Source of the DNA: Pseudomonadota bacterium
Lineage (GTDB): Bacteria > Pseudomonadota > Alphaproteobacteria > Caulobacterales > Caulobacteraceae
Reading direction: 5' to 3'
Assembly: GCA_020161365.1 (NCBI GenBank)
Contig: JAIUNU010000012.1
Coordinates: 86,578 to 150,577 of the forward strand
DNA length: 64,000 nucleotides
This document shows, in pieces, positions 13,110 to 22,044 of this stretch. Below the pieces are notes generated by a model. The model saw nothing but the letters and a program-made list of their open reading frames with translations, was not told the DNA's origin and made no database searches. Both the position numbers and the translations under genes were made by a program. How positions within the stretch are numbered: the first letter of the stretch is position 1; each line of letters starts with the position of its first letter.

Positions 13110-13199
13110 TCAGGCCACCATGTTGGCGACCGTGCACATCATCCAGACGAAGCCGACGACGGAAACAAGGGCCAAAGACTCACGCGCGACACGGATCAT
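13110..13199 (-). CDS. sidA: SOS-induced cell division inhibitor SidA (29-residue membrane peptide)
   Basis: A 29-codon gene that automatic callers easily miss. ATG 13199 has a near-ideal ribosome site (GTGGAGG, 5-6 bases upstream). The peptide begins MIRVARES and then has one hydrophobic stretch of about 20 residues ([14 protein letters not shown] and onward), a single inner-membrane helix with a basic N-terminus. The promoter contains a LexA box overlapping its -35. Length, topology, SOS control and genus fit SidA of Caulobacter crescentus, a 29-residue inner-membrane protein that blocks division by acting on FtsW/FtsN (established for that species). I recognise it by these properties rather than by alignment. 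Confidence 0.87.
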   Translation of the reverse strand: MIRVARESLALVSVVGFVWMMCTVANMVA

Positions 13200-13227
13200 C
13201 GGAACCTCCACAGATTTCTTGTTTTGT

Positions 13228-13256
13228 TCCATATTCCGGTTTTGTTCTGTTCACAA
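13228..13256 (-). promoter_or_regulatory. sidA promoter
   Basis: Minus strand TTGTGA (13256-13251), exactly 17 bases, then TATGGA (13233-13228), about 29 bases before the sidA start codon. The -35 lies inside the LexA box. Confidence 0.7.
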
Positions 13257-13263
13257 GATGTTC
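13249..13263 (-). promoter_or_regulatory. LexA operator (SOS box, GTTC-N7-GTTC)
   Basis: On the plus strand GTTC ACAAGAT GTTC, an exact match to the alphaproteobacterial LexA direct-repeat box. It covers the -35 of the sidA promoter, the position expected for repression that is lifted on DNA damage. The divergent nucleoside hydrolase gene starts about 90 bp away and could also be affected. Confidence 0.85.
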
Positions 13264-13354
13264 CAAGCTGATCCTGTGCATTTTCTTCGCGATACGTCTC
13301 GCGCGGACCTTGAAACGGGTGGCCAACGGGCTTGGAGTCGGTCAGATCAGCGCC

Positions 13355-14314
13355 ATGCGCCTGATCATCGACACCGACACGGCGGGAGACGACGTCTTCT
13401 CCCTGATGCTCGCCCTCACACGCCCGGGGGTGCAGGTCGAGGCCATCACCATAGCGCACGGGAATGTAGGCTTCGAGCAGCACGCCGAGAATGCGCTGGT
13501 GACTTTGGAGCGCTGCGGACGGGCCGGGCAGGTTCCGGTTTATCTCGGCGCCCAGTTCCCGCTGATGCGCGCGCCGCTGGACGCCGCCTATGTCTTCGGG
13601 CGGGACGGCATGAGCGACAGCGGCTTTCCCAAGGCGGCGCAGCGCCCGGCCGATGGCCACGCGGTCGATGAACTGGTCCGCCGGATCATGGCTGCGCCGG
13701 GCGAAATCACCCTGATCGCCCAGGCGCCGCTCACCAACATCGCCCTCGCCTATCAACGCGAGCCGCGCATCGCCAAGGCGCTGAAGCACCTGTGGGTCAT
13801 GGGCGGAACGGATAACGGCGTGGGCAATGTGACGCCGGCGGCGGAATACAATTTCTACGCTGACCCAGAGGCCGCAAAGATCGTCGTCAATGCGGGCTTC
13901 AATCTCTCCATCGCGACCTGGACCCTGACCTTGAAGGATGGGCTTTGGACGACGACGCAACTCGGGGCGCTTGAGGCGCTGAGCACCGAGAAGGCGCGGT
14001 TCTTCACGGATGTGAACTACGCATCGCTCGCGTTCGCCCGCGAGACCGAAGGGCTTGATGGAAGCCTGCATCCTGACGCGCTGACCTGCGCGATCGCCCT
14101 CGACGAGAACCTGATCCTTGAGTCTGAGGACTGTGTCGTCGACGTCGAGACCGTTGGCGAGCTTACCCGCGGTTATCTCAGCGTCTCGCATTCGATCCTG
14201 CCAGACATCGAGATCGCCGACCCGGCCCTCAAGCGCCGTCCGCCTAACGCTCGCGTGATCAAAGCGATCGACCGCGAAGGCTTTTTCGCGGCGATGCGCA
14301 CCGCCTTGCTCTAG
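13355..14314 (+). CDS. Nucleoside hydrolase (IUNH family)
   Basis: 319 residues. Hydrolyses the N-glycosidic bond of ribonucleosides, giving ribose and free base for salvage. The Asp-rich calcium site is at the N-terminus ([18 protein letters not shown]), followed by [23 protein letters not shown] and [25 protein letters not shown], which is the family order. The usual DTDPGxDD reads DTDTAGDD, a mild deviation that keeps the aspartates. ATG 13355 is chosen over a TTG 45 bases upstream because it begins directly at the conserved strand. It overlaps the end of lolD by four bases, tail to tail. Substrate range cannot be read from sequence. Confidence 0.87.
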   Translation: MRLIIDTDTAGDDVFSLMLALTRPGVQVEAITIAHGNVGFEQHAENALVTLERCGRAGQVPVYLGAQFPLMRAPLDAAYVFGRDGMSDSGFPKAAQRPADGHAVDELVRRIMAAPGEITLIAQAPLTNIALAYQREPRIAKALKHLWVMGGTDNGVGNVTPAAEYNFYADPEAAKIVVNAGFNLSIATWTLTLKDGLWTTTQLGALEALSTEKARFFTDVNYASLAFARETEGLDGSLHPDALTCAIALDENLILESEDCVVDVETVGELTRGYLSVSHSILPDIEIADPALKRRPPNARVIKAIDREGFFAAMRTALL

Positions 14315-14997
14315 GCGCTCTGGACTTCCAAGTGGCCGTCCTTCAGGGCGACTACGCGATCCATGAACCGCGCCAGCTCCATGTTGTGGGTGGCGATCAC
14401 CGCCGCCACCCCCTGCTCGCGGCAGATCTGGTAGAGCGACTGGAAAACCGCGCTTGAAGTGGACGGATCCAGATTGCCCGTCGGCTCGTCGGCCAACAGG
14501 AGCTTCGGACGATTCGCCAGGGCTCGGGCGATGGCTACGCGCTGCTGCTCGCCGCCCGACATTTGGGCCGGCTGATGGTTCAGGCGGTGACCCAGGCCCA
14601 GCCCTTCCAGCAGCGTCCTCGCGCGCGACTCTGCCTCGCGACGGCTTTTGCCGGCGATGGTCAACGGCATGGCCACGTTCTCGAGAGCCGAGAACTCCGG
14701 CAGCAGGTGGTGGAACTGATAAACGAAGCCGACCGTCCCGAGGCGAATACGGGTTCGAGCCCGCTCCGAGAGCGTGGAGCAATCACGCCCCTCCAAGGCG
14801 ACCAGGCCAGCGTCGGGCCGTTCCAGCAGGCCCGCCGAATGCAGCAGTGACGACTTGCCGGAGCCCGACGGGCCGATCAGGCCGACGACCTCGCCGGGAT
14901 AGACGTCAAGGTCGACGCCCCGCAGGACGGGCAGATCGCCGGCCTCGGTCTTGTAGACGCGCTCAAGGCCGCGCAGGGCCAGCACCGGATCACTCAT
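14311..14997 (-). CDS. lolD: Lipoprotein-releasing ABC transporter ATPase LolD
   Basis: 228 residues. The ATPase that powers extraction of outer-membrane lipoproteins from the inner membrane for delivery to LolA. Walker A is [14 protein letters not shown] (about 37-50), the signature [15 protein letters not shown], Walker [10 protein letters not shown] and the switch His IATHN. It overlaps the end of the permease gene by 8 bases, as expected for coupled subunits. Confidence 0.93.
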   Translation of the reverse strand: MSDPVLALRGLERVYKTEAGDLPVLRGVDLDVYPGEVVGLIGPSGSGKSSLLHSAGLLERPDAGLVALEGRDCSTLSERARTRIRLGTVGFVYQFHHLLPEFSALENVAMPLTIAGKSRREAESRARTLLEGLGLGHRLNHQPAQMSGGEQQRVAIARALANRPKLLLADEPTGNLDPSTSSAVFQSLYQICREQGVAAVIATHNMELARFMDRVVALKDGHLEVQSA

Positions 14998-16270
14998 AGC
15001 GAAGCGCCTCCACGGGATCGAGGCGAGACGCGCGTATGGCGGGCGGAAGGGTCGCCAGGACGCTCATCGCGGCCGAGGCGAGGACGATGCCGCCCACCTC
15101 GCGCCAATCGATCTTCGCCGGGATGTGCGAAAGCATATAGACGTCGGCGTTGAACACCGACGTGCCCGTAGCCCACTCGACGAAGTTCTGGATCGGGGTG
15201 ATGTAGGCGCAGAAGACCACGCCCAGCGCCAGGCCGCACAGGGTGCCGGCAACACCGATCGACGCGCCGGCCATCAGGAAGATCCGCAACACTGCGCCCT
15301 GGCTGGCGCCCATGGTGCGCAGGATCGCGATGTCCTTGCCCTTGTTCTTCACCAGCATGACCAGGCTGGAGATGATGTTCAGCGTTGCGATCGCCACGAT
15401 ACAGAACAGGATCAGCCGCATGACCTTCCGTTCAACTTGCAGCGCTGTGAAATAGCTGTGGTTCTTGTCCATCCAGTCGCTGACCAGAGCGCCGGGACCG
15501 CTGGCGACCTCGACCGCCTGCTTGAGCGCCTTGGCGTTGTCTGGGTCGTCGAGCTTGATCTCGACATAGTCGACCGTGGTGTCGCGGCCGAAGAACAGTT
15601 GGGCCTGCTCCAGAGGCATATAGATAAAGGCCTCGTCGAACTGGCTCATGCCGACGCTGAAGACGCCGCCGACGATATAATTCTTCTCTCGCGTGGAGCT
15701 GCCAAAGGCCGTCGCCGGGCCGGACGGGGAAATGACAGTGATCGGGTCCCCCGGTTGCACCCCCAGGGTCTGGGCCATGCGGTCGCCGATCAGCACGATG
15801 TCGCCACCGTATTCACCCTGGCCGAAGCCCTGCATCGAGCCCTTCTTGATGTTGCCCGAGATCAGCGACATGTGGCGCAGGTCGCTGATCGTGACGCCGC
15901 GTACGATCGCGCCGGTCACCTGGGTGGGACCGATCACCATCGCCTGGGCTTCGACCATCGGCGCGGCCTGGATAACCCCTGGTGCGGCCTTGATCCGGCG
16001 GATGATGGTGTCTCGGTCCGGCCCGTTGATCAGCGGCGACTGGGCGTAGAGATGCCCGTTGAAGCCGAGGATCCGCCCCAGAAGCTCGGCGCGGAAGCCG
16101 TTCATGACGCTCATCACGGTGATCAGGGCGAACACCGCCAGCATCACCGCGCTGAAAGAAATGACCGAAATCAGCGCCACGCCGCCGTTCTTGCGCTTGG
16201 CGAACAGATACCGGCGAGCGACGGAGCGCTCCCAGCGACTGAAGGGACCGGCGGCGCGGGTGTCTGTCAT
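14990..16270 (-). CDS. lolC: Lipoprotein-releasing ABC transporter permease (LolC/LolE family)
   Basis: 426 residues. The inner-membrane partner of LolD. Topology is one N-terminal membrane helix (about 28-50), a large periplasmic domain with FtsX/MacB-like sequence, and three C-terminal helices. Only one permease gene is present, so the transporter is probably a homodimer, as in other alphaproteobacteria with a single LolC/E-type subunit. The start codon abuts the proS stop (position 16270 is shared). Confidence 0.92.
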   Translation of the reverse strand: MTDTRAAGPFSRWERSVARRYLFAKRKNGGVALISVISFSAVMLAVFALITVMSVMNGFRAELLGRILGFNGHLYAQSPLINGPDRDTIIRRIKAAPGVIQAAPMVEAQAMVIGPTQVTGAIVRGVTISDLRHMSLISGNIKKGSMQGFGQGEYGGDIVLIGDRMAQTLGVQPGDPITVISPSGPATAFGSSTREKNYIVGGVFSVGMSQFDEAFIYMPLEQAQLFFGRDTTVDYVEIKLDDPDNAKALKQAVEVASGPGALVSDWMDKNHSYFTALQVERKVMRLILFCIVAIATLNIISSLVMLVKNKGKDIAILRTMGASQGAVLRIFLMAGASIGVAGTLCGLALGVVFCAYITPIQNFVEWATGTSVFNADVYMLSHIPAKIDWREVGGIVLASAAMSVLATLPPAIRASRLDPVEALRYE

Positions 16271-17601
16271 CAGGCGGTCTTGCTCTTGGTCAGGCCGTCG
16301 AGCACCGACTCGAGCGCGGCGGTGTGGCGCTCGCCGGTCTTGCGGTTCTTGATCTCGACGACACCTTCGGCGATGCCCTTGGGGCCGACAATCAGCTGCC
16401 AGGGAAGACCGATCAGGTCCATGGTCGCGAATTTGGCGCCGCCACGGGCGTCTGTGTCATCATACAGCACGTCGCGACCAGCAGCCTTGAGCGCGTTGTA
16501 GGCGGTCTCGCAGGCCGCGTCGCAAGCCGCGTCACCCTGGCGCATGTTGACGATGCCGACATCGAACGGCGCGACGCTTTCCGGCCAGATGATGCCGCCG
16601 TCGTCGTGGCTGGCCTCGATGATCGCGCCCAGCAGGCGCGAGACGCCAACGCCGTAGCTGCCCATCTGCACCGGAACCTGCTGGCCGTCGGGGCCCTGCA
16701 CCGTCGCCTTCATCGGCTCGGAGTACTTCGTACCGAACGAGAAAATGTGGCCGACCTCGATGCCGCGCGCCGAAAGGCGATCGCCTTCCGGCAGGGCGTT
16801 AAAGGCGGCCTCGTCGTGCATCTCCTCGGTCGCGGCGTACAGCGCCGTGCGCTGATTCACGATCGGCTGCAGGTCGCCGTTGATCCAGTCGAGGTCCGGA
16901 CCGGGCGCGGGCATCTCGACCAGATCCTTGTGGCAGAACACGGCGCTTTCGCCAGTCTCGGCCAGGACGATGAACTCGTGGGACAGGTCCCCGCCGATCG
17001 GACCGGTGTCGGCCCGCATCGGCACGGCCTTCAGGCCCATCCGCGCGAACAGGTTCAGATACGCCACGAACATGCGGTTGTACGACTTGCGCGCACCGTC
17101 GGCGTCGAGGTCGAAGCTGTAGGCGTCCTTCATGAAGAACTCGCGGCCGCGCATCACGCCAAAGCGCGGACGGCGCTCGTCCCGGAACTTCCACTGGATG
17201 TTGTAGAGGTTCTTGGGCAGGTCCTTGTAGCTCTTGATCGACGCGCGGAAGATGTCGGTGACAACTTCCTCAGCCGTCGGACCGAACAGCAGCTCGCGCT
17301 TGTGGCGGTCCGTGATGCGCAGCATCTCGTCGCCATAGTCGTCGTAGCGACCGCTCTCGCGCCACAGGTCGGCCAATTGGATGGTCGGCATCAAGAGCTC
17401 GATGGCCCCGGCGCGATCCATTTCCTCGCGGACGATCTGCTCAATCTTGTTCAGGACCCGCAGGCCCAGCGGGAGCCAGGCATAGATGCCCGCCGCTTCC
17501 TGGCGGATCATGCCGGCGCGAAGCATCAGCTGGTGCGAAACGATCTGGGCGTCGGACGGCGCTTCCTTCAGCACCGGCAGGAAATAGCGCGACAGGCGCA
17601 T
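16270..17601 (-). CDS. proS: Prolyl-tRNA synthetase (short alphaproteobacterial form)
   Basis: 443 residues. A class II synthetase that charges tRNA-Pro. Motif 1 lies near [19 protein letters not shown], motif 2 near [23 protein letters not shown], and motif 3 near [16 protein letters not shown]. The length shows it lacks the roughly 180-residue editing insert of the E. coli enzyme, typical of alphaproteobacteria. Its 5' region contains an upstream terminator and large inverted repeats, so it probably has its own promoter. It is followed without a gap by lolC and lolD. Confidence 0.96.
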   Translation of the reverse strand: MRLSRYFLPVLKEAPSDAQIVSHQLMLRAGMIRQEAAGIYAWLPLGLRVLNKIEQIVREEMDRAGAIELLMPTIQLADLWRESGRYDDYGDEMLRITDRHKRELLFGPTAEEVVTDIFRASIKSYKDLPKNLYNIQWKFRDERRPRFGVMRGREFFMKDAYSFDLDADGARKSYNRMFVAYLNLFARMGLKAVPMRADTGPIGGDLSHEFIVLAETGESAVFCHKDLVEMPAPGPDLDWINGDLQPIVNQRTALYAATEEMHDEAAFNALPEGDRLSARGIEVGHIFSFGTKYSEPMKATVQGPDGQQVPVQMGSYGVGVSRLLGAIIEASHDDGGIIWPESVAPFDVGIVNMRQGDAACDAACETAYNALKAAGRDVLYDDTDARGGAKFATMDLIGLPWQLIVGPKGIAEGVVEIKNRKTGERHTAALESVLDGLTKSKTA

Positions 17602-17674
17602 CAGCTTGGAAACTCCGGGAATTCGAGAAGGGCCTGAGATAGCCCCTCGCCCGACAGCTTGGCAACGCGGTACA

Positions 17675-17717
17675 GCCTGCCCGGTTCAGATCTTTAATCT
17701 GAACCTTATCGGCAGGC
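17675..17717. repeat. Two-tier inverted repeat upstream of proS
   Basis: Outer arms GCCTGCC/GGCAGGC (17675-17681, 17711-17717) enclose perfect 9-bp arms GGTTCAGAT/ATCTGAACC (17683-17691, 17697-17705) around a 5-base loop. A further pair, AAGCGCGAC/GTCGCGCTT (17736-17744, 17775-17783), follows. On the minus strand these would form a leader structure 75-180 bases before the proS start. Apart from these and the repeats listed separately, the 443-bp gap 17602-18044 contains no supportable gene. Confidence 0.5.
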
Positions 17718-17814
17718 CTGCTCGTCCAAGCTTGAAAGCGCGACTATTTCGGAAACCGTCCGCCACGTTCTGCGGTCGCGCTTCGGGCTAAACTATGGCT
17801 CCAGGGCCCCCGCC

Positions 17815-17852
17815 GCGAAAAAAGAGAGGCCGCGCGGATCGCCGCGCGGCCT
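17815..17852 (-). terminator. Terminator after the nuo...mce-DUF1467 transcription unit
   Basis: Perfect 11-bp stem AGGCCGCGCGG/CCGCGCGGCCT (17827-17837 with 17842-17852) and a 4-base loop. It is followed on the minus strand by CTCTCTTTTTT. Confidence 0.85.
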
Positions 17853-17982
17853 GTCAGTCATCGTCGGGGAAGACGCCACAGAGCGAGACCGGCGAGGCCG
17901 ATCTCCTGAAAACACCCTAACGACCAAACAGGTGTTGGGGCACAGCCATCCGCCGGAAGCGCTAACAATGAGACCATTCGCC

Positions 17983-18032
17983 CAAGGCTTGAGCGTTTAG
18001 AGGCAAAGCGGTCGCCTCACGCTCAAGCCTTG
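17983..18032. repeat. 50-bp inverted repeat directly after the DUF1467 gene
   Basis: Perfect 14-bp arms (17983-17996 with 18019-18032; CAAGGCTTGAGCGT and its complement) with an inner GAGGC/GCCTC pair. It begins 12 bases after the DUF1467 stop codon. There is no T-tract, so it may be an mRNA-stabilising end structure or a protein-binding palindrome rather than a terminator. Confidence 0.55.
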
Positions 18033-18044
18033 TGCATTCGCACG

Positions 18045-18305
18045 TCAGATGGCGGCCGGCAGGTCCGGAAGCGTGATCAGCTTGAAGTGCACGATCAGGA
18101 AAAAAAGGCCGAACACGACGGCCGAGAGCCAGGTCGTGGTGATGAACTTGCGCTTTAGGTTTGGGTTCATCGGCGCCCCAGGATCCACGCCCGGCGGCGG
18201 CTTGATCCCGGCTTCGAAAAAGCTGCGCGACCCGAGCGGCAGGACCGCAAACAGAACGGTCCACCAGATCGTCATGTAGATCGCGAACCAGGTGATCGGG
18301 CTCAT
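18045..18305 (-). CDS. DUF1467 family small membrane protein
   Basis: 86 residues with two hydrophobic helices (about 5-24 and 57-80) and a conserved loop FEAGIKPPPGVDPGAPMNPNL between them, the DUF1467 pattern. Function is unknown. The start shares a base with the stop of mce, so the two are translationally coupled; mce-DUF1467-proS is a common alphaproteobacterial order. Confidence 0.85.
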   Translation of the reverse strand: MSPITWFAIYMTIWWTVLFAVLPLGSRSFFEAGIKPPPGVDPGAPMNPNLKRKFITTTWLSAVVFGLFFLIVHFKLITLPDLPAAI

Positions 18306-18724
18306 CAGTGATGGGCGTCCTTCGGCGTTTCCATGAGCTCGACAAGCATGCCGCCCATGTCCTTGGGGTGAACAAAGATGATCAGCGTGCCATGCGCGCC
18401 TATGCGAGGCTCACCGAGCACCGTTGCGCCCTTGGCCACGAGAGCGTCACGGGCTTCGTAGATGTTCTCGACCTCGAAGCAGATGTGATGCTGGCCGCCC
18501 TTAGGGTTCTTGGCCAGGAACCCATGGATCGGCGAACTCTCGCCATAGGGCTCGATCAGCTCGATCTGGCTGTTGGGCAGGTTGACGAAGCAGACCCAGA
18601 CCCCCTGCTCCGGCATCGCCCATTTGTCGGTGATCGAAGTCGCGCCGAGCAGGTCGCGATACATCTTCACCGACTCGTCGATAGAGGGCGTGGCGACGCC
18701 GACGTGATTGAGCTTGCCGATCAT
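18305..18724 (-). CDS. mce: Methylmalonyl-CoA epimerase
   Basis: 139 residues. A glyoxalase-fold enzyme that interconverts (S)- and (R)-methylmalonyl-CoA on the route from propionyl-CoA to succinyl-CoA. Visible metal-binding elements are LNHVGVATPSID at the N-terminus, GQHHICFEVENI in the middle and GGMLVELMETP at the C-terminus. ATG 18724 begins the family core and has GGGAG upstream; the frame extends 27 codons further without similarity. Confidence 0.92.
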   Translation of the reverse strand: MIGKLNHVGVATPSIDESVKMYRDLLGATSITDKWAMPEQGVWVCFVNLPNSQIELIEPYGESSPIHGFLAKNPKGGQHHICFEVENIYEARDALVAKGATVLGEPRIGAHGTLIIFVHPKDMGGMLVELMETPKDAHH

Positions 18725-18829
18725 CTCGAGGAACTCCCGCTGCTTTTCTGTTGTTGGCTGTTGGCCTAGCACCAGTGCTGCAATGCGGAAAGATGGGGCG
18801 TCCACGGTCGCGCGTGGACGCCCTCTTGG

Positions 18830-20512
18830 TCAGAGCCGAAGAACCGTCGTCTCGACGACGGGTTTTCGCTCCCAGATACGGAACGCGGCCTTCTTCACGG
18901 CGCGGGAAATCGCGCCCTCGATGGTCTCGTCGATCTCGCGCGCGTCACCGTCGAGCTTTTTGTAGGCGCTTTCGGCTTCCTCGCAGAGATCGTCCAGCGC
19001 GTCGTCCAGCGTGTACTCATCGTCGCCCGTCAGGCCGATACCTCGGATCTGGGGGCCAGAAACGATCTTGTTGCGACCATCGAGCACAATAGACACGGCC
19101 AGGACGCCATTGAAGGCGGCATGGCGACGTTCGCGCAGCGCCTCGCCGTTCTCGGGGGTGACCACGCCGCCGTCGACATAAAGGCGGCCCGCAGGAACCT
19201 CATCGATGATCCCAGGCTGACCCGGCGCCAGCAACACCATGTCGCCGTTCCGGGGGCTGACCGCGTGCGGCACCTGCAGATCCTTGGCCAGGGCCGCATG
19301 CTCGATCAGGTGGCGACGCTCGCCGTGCGTCGGGACGGCGATATGCGGGCGAACCCAAGCGTACATCTGGCGAAGCTCGTCTCGGCACGGGTGGCCTGAC
19401 ACGTGGATGCCGGGCGTATCGCGCTCGGTGTGCAACCGCACGCCGCGATCGGCCAGCTTGTTCTGCAGATTGCGGATCGGGATCTCGTTGCCCGGGATCA
19501 CGCGCGAACTGAAGATCACGTGGTCGCCCGAGCCCATCTTCACATGCGGATGGCTGCCGTCGGCGATGCGAGACAGCGCCGCGCGCGCTTCGCCCTGGCT
19601 GCCAGTGCAGAGGTAGAGAACTTCGTTCTCGGGTAGGTGCTTGGCTTGATCGTCGTTGATGAAGGGCTCGACGCCCTCCAGCAGGCCGACAGACCGCGCC
19701 GCAGCCGCCATGCGATGCATAGACCGGCCGGCGAGGCTGACCTTGCGGCCGCAAGCCTGGGCCGCGCGGATTACCGTATCCATTCGCGCGACGTTCGACG
19801 CGAAGCAGGCGACCGCGATCTTACCGCTGAGGCTCTTGATCAGAGCTCCAAGGGCCTCTCGGACATCGGCTTCCGAACCGGCTGACCCTTCCTGGAAAAC
19901 GTTAGTGCTGTCGCAGACCATGGCCAGCACGCCTTCGTCGCCAAGACGGCGAATGGCGGCCTCGTCGGTCGGCGCGCCAAGCTGCGGCTCGGGATCGATC
20001 TTCCAGTCACCGGTGTGGAGCACAGTGCCGAGCGGCGTCTTGATCGCAAGGCCGTTCGGCTCGGGGATCGAGTGGGTCAGGGTGATCAGCTCAAGCTCGA
20101 ACGGACCAAGCTTGAAGCTGCCACCCAGCGGGACCTCGGTGATCTCCACCTCCCCCAACAGATCGGCGTCCCGCAGCTTCTCGCGCAGCAGGAAGGCCGT
20201 GAACGGCGTGGCGAAAACCGGCGCCTTCAGGCGCGGCCAAAGCCAGTGCACAGCGCCCAGATGATCCTCGTGGGCGTGGGTGAGCACGATGCCAAGAATA
20301 TCGTCGGCGTAGGGCTCGATATAGGTCGGGTCCGGCAGGATGATCTCGACGCCCGGTGTCGTCTGGTCGCCAAAAGTCACGCCCAGGTCGACCACGATCC
20401 ATTTGCGATCGTGCGCCGGCCCAAAGCCGTACAGGTTGAAATTCATGCCGATCTCGTTCGACCCGCCCAGCGGCAGGAAGACGAACTCGTCGTTCTTGGA
20501 CTTTTTCATCAC
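18830..20512 (-). CDS. rnj: Ribonuclease J
   Basis: 560 residues. A beta-lactamase/beta-CASP-fold nuclease with 5'-to-3' exonuclease and endonuclease activity, used in rRNA maturation and mRNA turnover. The zinc motif [14 protein letters not shown] (about 78-91), [13 protein letters not shown] in the beta-CASP part, and [20 protein letters not shown] with PTHGERRHL near the end are clear. The start overlaps the end of coaX by 4 bases, and the coaX-rnj pairing is common in alphaproteobacteria. Confidence 0.95.
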   Translation of the reverse strand: MMKKSKNDEFVFLPLGGSNEIGMNFNLYGFGPAHDRKWIVVDLGVTFGDQTTPGVEIILPDPTYIEPYADDILGIVLTHAHEDHLGAVHWLWPRLKAPVFATPFTAFLLREKLRDADLLGEVEITEVPLGGSFKLGPFELELITLTHSIPEPNGLAIKTPLGTVLHTGDWKIDPEPQLGAPTDEAAIRRLGDEGVLAMVCDSTNVFQEGSAGSEADVREALGALIKSLSGKIAVACFASNVARMDTVIRAAQACGRKVSLAGRSMHRMAAAARSVGLLEGVEPFINDDQAKHLPENEVLYLCTGSQGEARAALSRIADGSHPHVKMGSGDHVIFSSRVIPGNEIPIRNLQNKLADRGVRLHTERDTPGIHVSGHPCRDELRQMYAWVRPHIAVPTHGERRHLIEHAALAKDLQVPHAVSPRNGDMVLLAPGQPGIIDEVPAGRLYVDGGVVTPENGEALRERRHAAFNGVLAVSIVLDGRNKIVSGPQIRGIGLTGDDEYTLDDALDDLCEEAESAYKKLDGDAREIDETIEGAISRAVKKAAFRIWERKPVVETTVLRL

Positions 20513-21294
20513 GTCTCGGAGATGGTGTTTCGGCGGTAGATTTCGAGGAGACCCCGGATCGTCAGATCGGAGTCGAAATGGTCGATGCTGTCGGTCGCGC
20601 CCTCGAACAGCGAGGCGACGCCGCCTGTGGCGATGACGGTCATCGGCTCGCCGCGCTCAGCCTTGATGCGCGACACGAGACCTTCGATCAGGGAAATATA
20701 GCCCCAGAAGACGCCCGATTGCATGGCTGAGACCGTGTCGGTCCCCACGATCTTGTTACCTGCGGGACGCTGGATGGCGATGCGTGGCAGCTTCGCCGCC
20801 GCTTCGTGCAGCGCCTGCATCGACAGGTTAATGCCTGGCGCGATGATGCCGCCCTCGAAGGCGCCGTCGGCCGCGACGATATCGAAGGTCGTGGCCGTGC
20901 CGCTGTCGATCACTACCAAGGGGCCAGGATAGATCATGGCCGCGCCGATCGCGTTGACCAGACGGTCGGCGCCGGCCTCGGACGGCTTCTCGATGCGCAC
21001 GTCGATGCCCAGCTTGGCGTTCTCACCAATGACCAGCGGCTCGACGTTGAAATAGCGCCGGCTGAGGTTGCGCAGGTTGAAGATCGATTGCGGCACCACG
21101 CTGGAGATGATCACCGCGTCGATCGCGCGAAAACCCAGCCCCTGCATCGACAGCAGCTGCGAAAGCCAGACCACATACTCATCGGCGGTTCGGGTGCTTT
21201 CGGTGGCAGATCGCCACTGCGCCACCCACGACACTCCGTCGTGGATCGCGAACATGGTGTTGGTGTTGCCCTGCTCGATGGCCAGCAGCATCAC
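20509..21294 (-). CDS. coaX: Type III pantothenate kinase
   Basis: 261 residues. The first step of CoA synthesis: phosphorylation of pantothenate, not feedback-inhibited by CoA in this class. The ASKHA-fold phosphate motif [13 protein letters not shown] is at the N-terminus, followed by [11 protein letters not shown] and [13 protein letters not shown]. Overlaps birA and rnj by four bases at each end. Confidence 0.94.
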   Translation of the reverse strand: MMLLAIEQGNTNTMFAIHDGVSWVAQWRSATESTRTADEYVVWLSQLLSMQGLGFRAIDAVIISSVVPQSIFNLRNLSRRYFNVEPLVIGENAKLGIDVRIEKPSEAGADRLVNAIGAAMIYPGPLVVIDSGTATTFDIVAADGAFEGGIIAPGINLSMQALHEAAAKLPRIAIQRPAGNKIVGTDTVSAMQSGVFWGYISLIEGLVSRIKAERGEPMTVIATGGVASLFEGATDSIDHFDSDLTIRGLLEIYRRNTISET

Positions 21295-22043
21295 GCGCCT
21301 CCAAAAAACACGTCGCCGGCGGTGATCCGGCGCACACTTCCATCCGCCATGCGCAAGCGAAGCGCGCCATCGGCGTCGAGGCCTTCGGCGATCCCTTCAA
21401 CGGTCTCATGGCCCAGACGCGCGATGCAAGGCTCGCCCAGTCCGTGGGCGCGCGCCGTCCAGGCGTCGGCGATGGCGGGAAAGCCCAGGACGTCCCAGGT
21501 GCGGATCCAGCGTTCAAAGGCCTCAGCCAGAACTTCGGCGGCCTCTTGCGGCGATGGCGGCGTCTCCAGATAGGTGGCGATGGCGGTCGCTGGACGCTCG
21601 GCGTCGATCGGCTTGCGCTTGAGATTCACGCCGACGCCGACGGCAAGCCACAGGCCGCCGAACGGTGAAGCGCCCGACTCCACGAGGATGCCGCTGACCT
21701 TCAGACCGCTCAACAGCGGGTCGTTCGGCCACTTCAGGCTGACCAGCTCATTTTGGACATAGCGGGCCAACAAATCGGCGACCGCTAGAGCGGCGACAAA
21801 GGAGACCTGCGCCGCCTCAGCCGGGGGCCTGTCAGTGCGCAGCAGCAGTGTCGCGGCGAGGTTGCCCTCGCCTGTCTCCCACACACGCCCGCGACGGCCG
21901 CGCCCGGCGGTTTGCCTCAGCCCCACAATCCACACTGGCCCCGCCTCGCCGGCTTCGGCGCGACGCCGGGCCTCGGCGTTGGTGGAGTCGATCTCGTCGA
22001 GAACGATGATCGGGGGGACGGTGACGGGCGCAACGCCCGTCAC
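21291..22043 (-). CDS. birA: Biotin--[acetyl-CoA-carboxylase] ligase
   Basis: 250 residues from GTG 22043. Makes biotinyl-AMP and biotinylates the carboxylase carrier protein. Seen are [16 protein letters not shown], the glycine-rich adenylate loop [16 protein letters not shown], and [19 protein letters not shown]. There is no N-terminal helix-turn-helix, so it is the monofunctional type without repressor activity. The open frame extends to an ATG at 22109 inside nuoN, but the GTG one base after the nuoN stop starts at the conserved core. That GTG begins a 10-bp hairpin, which suggests translation coupled to nuoN. Confidence 0.9.
   Translation of the reverse strand: MTGVAPVTVPPIIVLDEIDSTNAEARRRAEAGEAGPVWIVGLRQTAGRGRRGRVWETGEGNLAATLLLRTDRPPAEAAQVSFVAALAVADLLARYVQNELVSLKWPNDPLLSGLKVSGILVESGASPFGGLWLAVGVGVNLKRKPIDAERPATAIATYLETPPSPQEAAEVLAEAFERWIRTWDVLGFPAIADAWTARAHGLGEPCIARLGHETVEGIAEGLDADGALRLRMADGSVRRITAGDVFFGGA
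22021..22043 (-). promoter_or_regulatory. Hairpin covering the birA start codon
   Basis: Perfect 10-bp arms GTGACGGGCG/CGCCCGTCAC around a 3-base loop. On the minus strand the 5' arm begins with the proposed GTG initiator. No T-tract follows. Confidence 0.45.
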
Positions 22044-22044
22044 G

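Noticed and set aside
13196..14782. Long minus-strand frame across the nucleoside hydrolase
   Set aside because: Antisense to a well-supported gene and ends in the sidA promoter; no recognisable domain.
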